DNA of 8,884 nt from an uncultured Alphaproteobacteria bacterium. Its GTDB lineage: Bacteria > Pseudomonadota > Alphaproteobacteria > Micavibrionales > Micavibrionaceae. Of this stretch, positions 1-6,979 are shown piece after piece. Made by a program: the position numbers and the translations under genes. Where the stretch lies: NCBI GenBank assembly GCA_937124505.1, contig CAKZKV010000238.1, positions 1-8,884 on the forward strand, given 5' to 3'. A model generated the notes under the pieces. That model was not told the origin of the DNA and did not search any database. It worked only from the letters and a program-made list of their open reading frames with translations. The first letter of the stretch is position 1; every line of letters starts with the position of its first letter.

Positions 1-5
1 ACAAC

Positions 6-491
6 ATGATTCCAGACCCGGATCTGTTAATGAACGCGTTGTTTTTTCAAATTATTCCCATACTGGAGAACGATTGGCGAATTGATAAAGTCAGCAACAT
101 GTATGAACAGTTGCAGTTTATGGCTACAATGACTTTTCTGTTTTCAGAAACGAAAGACCCCTTTACCAAATTTCTTGACCTGTTTGAGGACGTTCCGCAA
201 GTTTATCTTATTATGAAAAAATTTCCTCAGCATGAAGAAGAGCTGACATATATTGATTACTACAATAAGCTTATTGATATTTCGAATGACCCGTTTTCCT
301 CTATTGATCGTTGGCTGAACATGGCTTATGAGAACATGAATGGGGATATTCTGGAACAAATCAGGAAGGGTGAATTAATGCATTTTGGTATCTTGAGAAA
401 TGCGGCGAGGCTTGTTTTGAAACGGCGTTATGAATTAAAACTGGAGAGGGGCAAGGAAGAACCCAAAAACATTATCAGCGATTTCTGGTAA
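6..491 (+). CDS. Hypothetical protein, possibly 5'-partial
   Basis: I do not recognise this 161-residue protein. It has no signal peptide. It is rich in Phe, Leu, Met and acidic residues in its first two thirds, which suggests an all-helical soluble protein. It ends in a basic stretch (residues about 130-150, with LVLKRRYELKLER) and an aromatic C-terminus (SDFW). The ATG at 6 is only the first in-frame ATG: the two upstream codon positions that can be seen are open and no ribosome binding site lies within the five preceding bases, so the true start may be outside the window. Base composition is clearly more AT-rich than rluD or rnr. It converges with cpdR, leaving 25 bases between the stop codons and no obvious intrinsic terminator. 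The long uninterrupted frame supports it being real, but function is unknown. Confidence 0.65.
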   Translation: MIPDPDLLMNALFFQIIPILENDWRIDKVSNMYEQLQFMATMTFLFSETKDPFTKFLDLFEDVPQVYLIMKKFPQHEEELTYIDYYNKLIDISNDPFSSIDRWLNMAYENMNGDILEQIRKGELMHFGILRNAARLVLKRRYELKLERGKEEPKNIISDFW

Positions 492-516
492 GCCTGACGA
501 TTGCCCTGAGCCAGAA

Positions 517-882
517 TCAGGTTGCCAGTAACGCTTCGACCTGCGCCACCAGATCCTTCAGGTGAAAGGGTTTGGACATCAGCGGGGCATCTTTCACCAT
601 GTCCTTCCTGTTCATAACAACGGCAGAAAACCCGGTCATAAACATCACTTTCAGGTGAGGGGCGATCTCTGCTGCTTTCTGGGAAAGTTGAATGCCGTCC
701 ATTCCAGGCATTACGATATCTGTCAGCAGCAGGTCAAATTTTCGGTCTTTTACAGATGTGAGATGATGCAGGGCTTCCAGTGCATCCGCACACAAAAGCA
801 GTTCATGCCCGGCTCTTTCCAGGGCATTAGACAGGAAATGGCGCATGGAGGCATCATCTTCAACCAGTAAAATATAAGCCAT
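517..882 (-). CDS. cpdR: CpdR-type single-domain response regulator
   Basis: This 121-residue protein is a lone receiver (REC) domain with no output domain. The acidic pocket is E8-D9-D10, the phospho-acceptor is D55 in LLLTDIVMPGMDG, the conserved Thr is T83 in FMTGF, and the conserved Lys is K104 in SKPFHLKDL. The pattern ALERAGH, LLTDIVMPGMDGI, KVMFMTGF, LSKPFHLK-like is typical of alphaproteobacterial CpdR. In Caulobacter, unphosphorylated CpdR primes the ClpXP protease and brings it to the cell pole for degradation of CtrA-pathway substrates, and the CckA-ChpT relay phosphorylates and inactivates it. The C-terminus is LLAT rather than a plain Ala-Ala end, so whether it is itself a ClpXP substrate is open. 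A ribosome binding site like AGGTAGGG lies about 7 bases before the ATG. The glycosyltransferase gene ends 38 bases upstream on the same strand, so the two are probably cotranscribed. Family assignment is strong; in vivo partners are inferred. Confidence 0.88.
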   Translation of the reverse strand: MAYILLVEDDASMRHFLSNALERAGHELLLCADALEALHHLTSVKDRKFDLLLTDIVMPGMDGIQLSQKAAEIAPHLKVMFMTGFSAVVMNRKDMVKDAPLMSKPFHLKDLVAQVEALLAT

Positions 883-920
883 GATTTGACCCTACCTGAT
901 TCACCTACGGGACAACAATT

Positions 921-1952
921 CTAATCTTGGATGGCTTGCAAAAACTGCTCTGCAGCAACCTGCCAGCTATAGTTTTTTGTCACATATGCCGCTCTATCGG
1001 CAGCCTGACCGCAGGTGAGCGCCTTGTGCGCGCTATCACTCAGGTCATTACCCAGACAGCCCAGAAAAGGTTCCGTCAAAATATCCTTGGGGCCTGTGAC
1101 GGGATACGCCGCCACCGGAATCCCGCAAGCCAGAGCCTCCAGAATGACGATTCCGAATGTGTCCGTACGGGACGGGAAAACAAAAACATCCGAGCTTCGG
1201 TAATAGTCTCCCAGTTCTTTTCCTTTTTTCTGTCCCGGGAAAAGCACGTCAGGGAATTTATTCCTTAGATGCTTCCTGGAGGGGCCGTCACCGACAATCA
1301 CTTTACTGCCGTCCCAGTCCATAGCCAGAAATTCTTCCAGATTTTTTTCAACAGCAATGCGACCAACATACAGAGCAACGGGGCGTTTGAGATTCTGAGA
1401 AAGGCTCCCCTCGCCAGGATAAAAGACGTCTGCATTCACCCCACGCGTCAGGCGGAAAATATGATTTTGAAATTTCCAGCGTCGTAAAATTTTTTCCAGA
1501 GTAGGGCTGGCGACCATAATGGCTCGCGAGGGCGTATGAAAGGCACGGACATATAAAAAACCCAGTTTGCGCGCATACTTTTTCAGTCGCTTGAACATTT
1601 CAGGGACGCGCTCTTCGGCGTAATGTGGAAAATGGGTATGATAAGATGTTGAGAATTTAATCTTATTTTTCAGGCAGTATTTTCTTGCGGCCCAACCGAG
1701 TGGCCCCTCGACTGGAATATGAATGGCGTCCGGATCGTAAGCTTTGATTATCCGGGACAATTTTCTGTATGGAAATAATGCCAGCTTGATTTCCGAATAT
1801 CCGGGCATACTGAATTTCCAGGAAAAATCTTCCGGGCCGATGACACGTACGTCATGCTTTAATTTGACCAGTTCTTCCGCAATATGTTCGTAGGTGCGAA
1901 CCACACCATTGATCTGTGGATGCCAGGCATCGGAAATAATTAAAATTTTCAT
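921..1952 (-). CDS. GT4-family glycosyltransferase (SqdX/MgtA-like)
   Basis: This 343-residue, GT-B-fold retaining glycosyltransferase probably transfers a sugar from a nucleotide-sugar donor to a lipid or other acceptor at the cytoplasmic face of the membrane. The N-terminal Rossmann half has WHPQINGVVRTYEHIAEEL (residues about 11-29), HIPVEGPLGWAARK, and an acceptor-side loop with TSYHTHFPHYAEER. The C-terminal donor half has YVGRIAVEKNLEEFL, a VGDGP motif, and SRTDTFGIVILEALACGIPV, which corresponds to the EX7E motif with the first Glu replaced by Asp, as is common in the SqdX/MgtA-like branch. No transmembrane segment is seen. It fits plant- and bacterial-type glycolipid synthases or mannosyltransferases equally well, so donor and acceptor cannot be called. 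The ATG at 1952 has no Shine-Dalgarno sequence but lies just downstream of a sigma70-like promoter. It is the likely first gene of a two-gene unit with cpdR. Confidence 0.85.
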   Translation of the reverse strand: MKILIISDAWHPQINGVVRTYEHIAEELVKLKHDVRVIGPEDFSWKFSMPGYSEIKLALFPYRKLSRIIKAYDPDAIHIPVEGPLGWAARKYCLKNKIKFSTSYHTHFPHYAEERVPEMFKRLKKYARKLGFLYVRAFHTPSRAIMVASPTLEKILRRWKFQNHIFRLTRGVNADVFYPGEGSLSQNLKRPVALYVGRIAVEKNLEEFLAMDWDGSKVIVGDGPSRKHLRNKFPDVLFPGQKKGKELGDYYRSSDVFVFPSRTDTFGIVILEALACGIPVAAYPVTGPKDILTEPFLGCLGNDLSDSAHKALTCGQAADRAAYVTKNYSWQVAAEQFLQAIQD

Positions 1953-1964
1953 CGGGCTAGCATG

Positions 1965-1993
1965 ATTTTTGCTATGATACCAGAGACTGTCAA
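1965..1993 (-). promoter_or_regulatory. Putative sigma70 promoter for glycosyltransferase-cpdR
   Basis: On the minus strand a perfect -35 box TTGACA (1993-1988) is followed, 17 bases later, by AAAAAT (1970-1965), a 4/6 match to the -10 consensus. Transcription would start near 1958, leaving only a few bases before the ATG at 1952, which agrees with the missing Shine-Dalgarno sequence. An alternative -10 (TATCAT) lies nearer but has a poor -35. The perfect -35 and spacing are the support; the weak -10 is the main doubt. Confidence 0.4.
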
Positions 1994-2076
1994 CAAACTG
2001 TGATAAATGGCCTGCAAATGACGATATTCTGCGCTTCCGGTACTCAAATACCTGATGTATGTTCCGTTCCGGTTCT

Positions 2077-2094
2077 CGAAAATCGCCATTTTCG
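2077..2094. repeat. Perfect 7-base inverted repeat in divergent promoter region
   Basis: CGAAAAT and ATTTTCG are perfect inverted copies separated by CGCC. The element lies 60 bases before the ATG of the exported propeller protein and about 125 bases upstream of the glycosyltransferase start. It could be a dimeric regulator's operator or a small hairpin. The bases after it are T-rich but interrupted, so it is a poor intrinsic terminator. I saw no second copy in the window. Confidence 0.35.
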
Positions 2095-2153
2095 TCACAT
2101 TTTTCTTTGTTTGTTCAGAGTCTCTATTTCAAGAATAAGTCAGGATATCCCTT

Positions 2154-3500
2154 ATGGCAATTCATGCACACAAGATTTTTATGCTTTCCTTACTCGCGGT
2201 TTTTTTCATGATACCGCAGAACGGACAGGCGCAAAACTGTAATATTTTGCCAGAGGTCATCCAGAAGCTTCATGAGCCAAGGCTTGGAACATATACCCTC
2301 TGGGATATTATTCAGGGCGTTGAAGATATGGCCCAGCGTTATAACGATTTCATCATGCTGAATGAGGGGGAAGTTATTCTGGCAGGAGCGCAGGAGAATG
2401 AAGACCTGCTCCGGCCTCTTCTCCAGAAAATAAACCGCAAGGGACGCATTGAATGGATGTGGCAGGACAAAAACAAACGCGGCCTTTCCAGACCCATTGA
2501 AATTATAGAGCTGATAGATCAAAAGAACGGCTTTCTGACTATGGGTCAAATATACCGGGAGCGGCAGCCGCATGCCATCTGGATCGGGAAATTTTCTCAT
2601 GATGGGAGAAAACAGGCCGAGTTTATCATCAGCGAGCCGGCGCGTGATCTTGTTTATGGCGGATTGACTCCGTCTCTAGACGGCAATGGATGGGTGTTGG
2701 CCGCAACGGAAAAGCGCCTGTCCGGGGATAAGTCCCTTGGGCAGGCTTACAGCCGTTTTATCCGCCTGAACAAGGAATTTAGCAGAGTGATGAAACGATC
2801 CTTTATGCCGGGGCCGGAGAATGCGGTGCATGATCTGCAGATATTTCAGTCTCCATCCGGGGAGAAATTCTATATTGCCGCCGGGGAGATGGAAGACGGT
2901 TCCGGACGTCTGGCGGGGCTTGCCATGCGTCTGGATGAAAATCTGAATGTCATCTGGCAACGTCTTTATCCCCGTGGGGGAGGATTGAAGTTTCTCGATG
3001 TGAAACAAGCGGCGGATGGAGAGGTTCTGATAGCGGGCACAGCAAGGCCCATTGACCCGGAAGCCCCGGATGCGGGTACAGCAATCAAGCTTCAATCTTC
3101 CAATGGCAAGGAAATATGGCAACGTTATTTTATGCGGGACGATCTGGCCTATGAAGGGGTCGGGCTGGTCGCGACGCCTGATGGACGCAGCCATATTTTA
3201 ATGCAAGGCGCAGATCAAAAAGACGAAAAAACTCAAAATCATGCCCGGATTGTCACGCTGTCCCCCCGGGGAGAGTTCATGAACGAGATCAGCTATACAG
3301 CAGGAAAGGGCGCAACGCCCTATAAAATCCATGCCGGAGTCAATAACCTTTTGACAATTTCTGGTCAGGCCCTTATGGAAGATCCAGACCCGAATGACCC
3401 AAAAAACAAGGTGATTCTTCGTAAAAAAGGATGGTTTCTCGTCGGAGAGCCTTTTGGTATCGTAGAAGACCCCTGTAAAATTGAAGAACGGCCCTTTTAA
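2154..3500 (+). CDS. Exported protein, predicted seven-bladed beta-propeller, function unknown
   Basis: This 448-residue protein begins with a Sec signal peptide: a Lys-containing n-region, the hydrophobic core MLSLLAVFFMI, and a likely cleavage after NGQA (A26/Q27). After a short helical stretch (about 33-65) comes a recurring pattern: a strand with V/I-L-x-x-G or similar, a variable loop, a strand with I-x-L, then a polar turn and I-W-Q-R-like strand. I count seven copies, starting near residues 74, 126, 179, 239, 291, 347 and 399, about 52-60 residues apart. This is what a WD40- or PQQ-like seven-bladed propeller looks like. There are exactly two cysteines, C29 just after the signal peptide and C441 near the C-terminus, well placed to clasp the ring by a disulfide in the periplasm. 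No catalytic motif is evident. A weak ribosome binding site (AGGA) lies upstream of the ATG. It overlaps rluD by one base. Confidence 0.75.
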   Translation: MAIHAHKIFMLSLLAVFFMIPQNGQAQNCNILPEVIQKLHEPRLGTYTLWDIIQGVEDMAQRYNDFIMLNEGEVILAGAQENEDLLRPLLQKINRKGRIEWMWQDKNKRGLSRPIEIIELIDQKNGFLTMGQIYRERQPHAIWIGKFSHDGRKQAEFIISEPARDLVYGGLTPSLDGNGWVLAATEKRLSGDKSLGQAYSRFIRLNKEFSRVMKRSFMPGPENAVHDLQIFQSPSGEKFYIAAGEMEDGSGRLAGLAMRLDENLNVIWQRLYPRGGGLKFLDVKQAADGEVLIAGTARPIDPEAPDAGTAIKLQSSNGKEIWQRYFMRDDLAYEGVGLVATPDGRSHILMQGADQKDEKTQNHARIVTLSPRGEFMNEISYTAGKGATPYKIHAGVNNLLTISGQALMEDPDPNDPKNKVILRKKGWFLVGEPFGIVEDPCKIEERPF

Positions 3501-3502
3501 TG
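3498..3502 (+). other. TAATG stop/start overlap coupling propeller gene to rluD
   Basis: The TAA stop (3498-3500) of the exported protein shares its last A with the ATG (3500-3502) of rluD. There is no convincing Shine-Dalgarno sequence just before this ATG, so rluD is probably translated by reinitiation or coupling. The overlap is the main reason for choosing this start. Confidence 0.8.
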
Positions 3503-4483
3503 GAAGAGGAAAATAGTCCTAATATACTTGAGGTGACGGAAGCCTATGCCGGGCAGCGTCTTGACAAGGCTCTGTCAGAGATGTGTCCTGACATTTCCCG
3601 CTCACGTCTGAAAGCTCTGATTGTGCAAGGTCAGGTCAGACTGGATCAGACGATTATTGAGAATCCGTCCCTGAAAGTCAAGCTGGGACAAGTGATCGCG
3701 TTACTAGTTCCAGATGCGGAAGAGTACGAAGTTTGCCCTGAAGATATTCCTATTAATATCGTCTATGAAGATGAAGATTTGCTGGTCATTAACAAAAGTG
3801 CGGATATGGTGGTGCATCCGGGGGCGGGCAACTGGACGGGAACGCTCGTCCACGCCCTTTTGCATCATTGCGGGGATAGCTTGTCCGGCATTGGCGGTGT
3901 CACGCGCCCGGGCATTGTTCACCGTCTGGACAAGGAAACCAGCGGCCTGATGCTGGTTGCCAAAAATGATCTGGCGCACAGGCATCTCTCTGAACAACTC
4001 GCTGACAGGTCTTTGTCCCGCACATATGTGGCGCTTGTCGCCGGAAAGGTTCAGCCTGCGCTCGGGACTATTGACCTGCCGATTGGCCGGCATCCACGTG
4101 AGCGGATCAAAATGGCCGTGCGGCAGCAGGGTGGCAAGGAAGCCATCACTAATTACAAGGTTCTGGAGCATTTCGGGGAGGCCCTGTCTCTAGTGGAATG
4201 CAAGCTGGAAACCGGACGCACGCACCAGATTCGCGTTCATATGGACGCCATCAAACATCCTCTTGTCGGAGACCCCCTCTACGGGGAGCAGCCGACCCGC
4301 CTGCGCGCCCTGATGAAAAAGGCCGGATATGAGAAAGAGGTCTATGAACCCTGTATTTCATTTCCGCGTCAGGCGCTCCATGCAGCGGAAATCGCTTTCA
4401 TACATCCGCGCACAGAAGATCGCATGGAGTTTAAGGCATATCTTCCTAATGACTTGCAAGACATCATTAACTCATTGAAATAA
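3500..4483 (+). CDS. rluD: 23S rRNA pseudouridine synthase, RluD family
   Basis: RluD converts uridines in helix 69 of 23S rRNA (1911, 1915 and 1917 in E. coli numbering) to pseudouridine, aiding 50S maturation and translation termination. This 327-residue protein has the family's length and layout. An S4 RNA-binding domain spans about residues 17-70 (GQRLDKALSEMCPDISRSR), followed by the RsuA/RluD catalytic domain from about 88 to 320. The active-site motif GIVHRLDKETSGL carries the catalytic Asp D144. Other family signatures are LLVINKSADMVVHPG, the LETGRTHQIRVHM motif and HPLVGDPLYG. Within the RluA/RluC/RluD group, the S4 domain and HRLDKETSG motif favour RluD, though RluC-like specificity cannot be fully excluded. 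It is cotranscribed with the exported propeller gene and no terminator follows directly; the first is the hairpin at 4644. Confidence 0.92.
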   Translation: MEEENSPNILEVTEAYAGQRLDKALSEMCPDISRSRLKALIVQGQVRLDQTIIENPSLKVKLGQVIALLVPDAEEYEVCPEDIPINIVYEDEDLLVINKSADMVVHPGAGNWTGTLVHALLHHCGDSLSGIGGVTRPGIVHRLDKETSGLMLVAKNDLAHRHLSEQLADRSLSRTYVALVAGKVQPALGTIDLPIGRHPRERIKMAVRQQGGKEAITNYKVLEHFGEALSLVECKLETGRTHQIRVHMDAIKHPLVGDPLYGEQPTRLRALMKKAGYEKEVYEPCISFPRQALHAAEIAFIHPRTEDRMEFKAYLPNDLQDIINSLK

Positions 4484-4502
4484 AGAAGTAATATTTAAAA
4501 GC

Positions 4503-4531
4503 TTGCATTTACATAAAATTTTATATATTCT
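4503..4531 (+). promoter_or_regulatory. Putative sigma70 promoter upstream of rnr
   Basis: TTGCAT (4503-4508) and TATTCT (4526-4531) are separated by 17 bases within a very AT-rich stretch. Start of transcription would be near 4538, about 177 bases before the rnr ATG. Other -10 registers are possible in the TATATATTC run. No promoter-like pair is visible after the terminator at 4644-4673, so this is the best candidate for rnr. Confidence 0.45.
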
Positions 4532-4537
4532 GGAAAT

Positions 4538-4673
4538 ATAAGGTTAAGTCAAGGTGATGACAGAGGAGATATAAGGGGACAGCACAAAAATAATTTTAAA
4601 GTTTACAAGTTTTAAGTTTCGTCCGATCTGGTAAAACTTTAGCGCCGCTTCGAAAGAAGCGGCCTCTTTTTTT
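4538..4673 (+). ncRNA. Candidate structured leader or small RNA before rnr
   Basis: If transcription starts at the promoter above, the product up to the terminator would be about 136 bases. It carries no protein-coding potential beyond tiny frames. Near its 3' end, 4632-4641 can pair in two mutually exclusive ways: TAAAGTTT (4597-4604) with 4634-4641, or AAGTTTTA (4607-4614) with 4632-4639. A strong terminator hairpin follows within a few bases. This is either a free small RNA or a leader that controls read-through into rnr. I do not recognise a known RNA family, such as SRP RNA, 6S or a riboswitch. The AT-rich repeats could pair by chance, so the claim is tentative. Confidence 0.3.
4644..4673 (+). 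terminator. Strong intrinsic terminator between rluD and rnr
   Basis: GCCGCTTC (4644-4651), a GAAA tetraloop and GAAGCGGC (4656-4663) form a perfect 8-base-pair stem, followed by CTC and seven T (4667-4673). It would end transcripts from the propeller-rluD unit, and also those from the promoter at 4503, which puts it inside the rnr leader. Confidence 0.9.
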
Positions 4674-4714
4674 GTCTTTGCGCTTTGTCTCAGAACAACG
4701 TATGAAGGTAGGGT

Positions 4715-6955
4715 ATGTCTTTTTCCGCTACCACACTTATGGCGTTTCTGTCTGATTGCGCCCAGCCCCAGACCAAACGCGATATTGCCCGCAGTTTCGG
4801 GATCAAGGGCGGCGAAGACCGTATTGCCCTGAAGAAGATCCTGAAAGAACTGGAAAGTGCCGGGCGGATCATCAAGCATCCGGGCGGTACCTATAGCCTG
4901 CCGGAAGGTCTTCCGTCCGTCACGGTCATAGAGGTCACGGAAATTGATATTGATGGAGACGTCCTCGCCAAACCTGTTGAAGACTTTGGCAAAGATGTCC
5001 GCATTGAAATCAAGCCGGAGAAGAAGGGCCACGCCGCCCTGCGGGAAAAAGACCGGGTTATGGCTGCGCTCAAAAAGCGCAGTGACGGTGTTTATGAAGC
5101 CAAAGTCCTGAAACGTCTGGATGATGCCAAGGGGCGCATTCTGGGGCTGGTTGTCCGGCAGGGAGATAACTATATTCTGGAACCCGCCAATAAAAAAATC
5201 AGAAAAACATTCGATATTCCGCAAAACGACCTGAGCGGTGCGTCAGAAGGCGATATGGTCGTGGGTGAATTACAGACCTCCCGCGGCTTGCGCCGGGAAA
5301 AAGTCCGTGTGATGGAGGTGATCGGCCATGCCGACGATCCCCGTGCGATCAGCCTGCTCAGCTTGAGTGAAGTGGGCTTGCGTGTGGAGTTTCCGCAGCT
5401 TGTTCTGGACTCAACAAAGGACATGTCTGTCCCTGCACTGGGCAAACGCGAAGACCTGCGCCGCATTCCGCTGATTACCATTGACGGTGCGGATGCGCGG
5501 GACTTTGACGATGCCGTATTTGCCGAACGTGTGGAGGGGGGATACCACCTGATTGTCGCCATTGCAGACGTGTCTTATTATGTTCTGCCCGACAGTCCTT
5601 TGGACAGGGAGGCTTACTTACGCGGTAACTCTACCTATTTCCCTGATCGCGTGCTGCCGATGCTGCCGGAAGCCTTGTCGAATGATTTGTGTTCCTTGCG
5701 TCCGAAGGAGGATCGTGCCTGTCTGGCAGCACATCTATGGATTAATGAGGGCGGGCAATTGCTCCGGCATAAATTTGTGCGCGCCTTGATGCGTTCCCAT
5801 GCCCGCTGTACCTATGAGCAGGTGCAGGCCGCACGGGACGGGCAAAAAGACGAGGTCACGGATGTCCTTTATGATGATGTGATCAGGCCGCTTTATGATG
5901 TATTCAAGATTCTTGACCGCGCCCGTGAGAAACGGGGCGCACTGGATCTCGAAATTCCCGAACGCCAGATATTAGTCAATGAAGACGGAGAGATGACCGG
6001 GGTACAGCCACGTAAACGTCTGGATGCGCATAAGCTGATTGAGGAATTCATGATTCTGGCCAATGTTGCCGCAGCGGAGGCATTGGAAGCCAAACAGGCG
6101 CCGTGTATCTACCGCGTGCACGAACCGCCCAAGGCCGACCGTTTGCACAGCGCCAGCGAGTTTATTCAGGGCTTTGGCATGTCCCTCCCGAAAGCGCAGA
6201 ATATTTCCCCGGCACAGTTAAACGGCATTTTGAAGAAATCTGCCGGGCTGGATTACGGGCATCTGATACATGAAGTGCTTTTGCGCACGCAGTCACAGGC
6301 GCGCTACAGCCCGGAAAATGTGGGGCATTACGGCCTCGCCCTGAAAAAATATGCGCATTTTACCTCCCCCATCCGGCGGTATGCGGATTTGCTGGTGCAT
6401 CGTTCTTTGGTGGAAGCTTACGGCCTGGGCCCCGGCGGGCTGACGGACGGGGAAAAAGTCCGATTGCAGGAAATGGCGGAGCAGATTTCCACCTGCGAGC
6501 GTACGTCCATTGAAGCAGAGCGCAATGCAGTGGACCGTTTCACGGCCTCCTATCTTTCCGAAAAAGTCGGCGCAACCTTCAGCGGACGTATTTCCGGTGT
6601 GACTCGCTTTGGTCTGTTTGTCACGCTGGATGAAACCGGGGCAGACGGGATCGTGCCGATCAAGTCTCTGGCGGACGATTATTATGTCCATGATGAGCAG
6701 CGTCATGCCCTGATCGGACGCCGCAAGCGGCATATCTTCCGTCTGGGGGCACAGGTGATGGTGCAATTGCTGGAGGCGGATTCCCTGACCGGATCAACGG
6801 TCTTTGAATTGTCTGGACATAAAAAAGGCGCAGATATTGACGGATTTCAGGAACCGAAAAAATTTCAGCAAAGAGATGAGAAGTCCAAGGAAAAGCGGCA
6901 ACGCAAAAATTATAAAGGCGGTAAAAAAGGCCGCGGTAAGCCAAAGAAGAAATAA
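4715..6955 (+). CDS. rnr: Ribonuclease R (RNB-family 3'-5' exoribonuclease)
   Basis: RNase R degrades RNA, including structured RNA, processively from the 3' end, and takes part in rRNA and mRNA quality control and in trans-translation. The 746-residue protein has the full set of domains: an N-terminal winged-helix region (about 1-65), cold-shock RNA-binding domains (about 70-230), the RNB catalytic domain (about 240-600), an S1 domain (about 618-700, GRISGVTRFGLFVTLDE) and a Lys/Arg-rich tail (about 715-746). The metal-binding motif DGADARDFDDAV supplies D257, D263, D265 and D266, equivalent to E. coli D272, D278, D280 and D281. The RNase II signature is near 538-562 (FTSPIRRYADLLVH). The start is supported by AAGG at 4705-4708, six bases from the ATG. 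The S1 plus basic tail and winged helix distinguish it from RNase II. A terminator lies 41 bases upstream. In many alphaproteobacteria rnr follows topA; here it follows rluD. Confidence 0.96.
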   Translation: MSFSATTLMAFLSDCAQPQTKRDIARSFGIKGGEDRIALKKILKELESAGRIIKHPGGTYSLPEGLPSVTVIEVTEIDIDGDVLAKPVEDFGKDVRIEIKPEKKGHAALREKDRVMAALKKRSDGVYEAKVLKRLDDAKGRILGLVVRQGDNYILEPANKKIRKTFDIPQNDLSGASEGDMVVGELQTSRGLRREKVRVMEVIGHADDPRAISLLSLSEVGLRVEFPQLVLDSTKDMSVPALGKREDLRRIPLITIDGADARDFDDAVFAERVEGGYHLIVAIADVSYYVLPDSPLDREAYLRGNSTYFPDRVLPMLPEALSNDLCSLRPKEDRACLAAHLWINEGGQLLRHKFVRALMRSHARCTYEQVQAARDGQKDEVTDVLYDDVIRPLYDVFKILDRAREKRGALDLEIPERQILVNEDGEMTGVQPRKRLDAHKLIEEFMILANVAAAEALEAKQAPCIYRVHEPPKADRLHSASEFIQGFGMSLPKAQNISPAQLNGILKKSAGLDYGHLIHEVLLRTQSQARYSPENVGHYGLALKKYAHFTSPIRRYADLLVHRSLVEAYGLGPGGLTDGEKVRLQEMAEQISTCERTSIEAERNAVDRFTASYLSEKVGATFSGRISGVTRFGLFVTLDETGADGIVPIKSLADDYYVHDEQRHALIGRRKRHIFRLGAQVMVQLLEADSLTGSTVFELSGHKKGADIDGFQEPKKFQQRDEKSKEKRQRKNYKGGKKGRGKPKKK

Positions 6956-6979
6956 CTCTGTCAAACTGCCAGCAGAAAT

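Noticed and set aside
493..521. CCTGA/TCAGG inverted repeat between the first gene and cpdR as a terminator
   Set aside because: The stem is only five bases with no T-tract on either strand.
2000..2242. 80-codon plus-strand frame starting with GTG in the divergent intergenic region
   Set aside because: It overlaps the signal peptide region of the exported protein in another frame, has no ribosome binding site, and its translation looks random.
2676..3194. 172-codon minus-strand frame inside the propeller gene
   Set aside because: The plus-strand gene has a signal peptide, regular repeats and coupling to rluD; the reverse frame has no start signal or recognisable motif.
4557..4574. Five-codon frame (ATG ACA GAG GAG ATA TAA) as a leader peptide of rnr
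   Set aside because: It is too short, has no ribosome binding site at proper spacing, and no run of regulatory codons.
4596..4615. Two TTAA half-sites as a CtrA binding box
   Set aside because: The spacing is 12 bases rather than the 7 of the TTAA-N7-TTAA consensus, and the region is simply AT-rich.
4544..5224. 226-codon minus-strand frame across the rnr leader and start
   Set aside because: It runs opposite to the well-supported rnr gene and through the terminator, with no start signal; it is a reverse-strand shadow.
6293..6766. 157-codon minus-strand frame inside rnr
   Set aside because: It lies opposite the RNase II signature and S1 domain of rnr, which are clearly coding.
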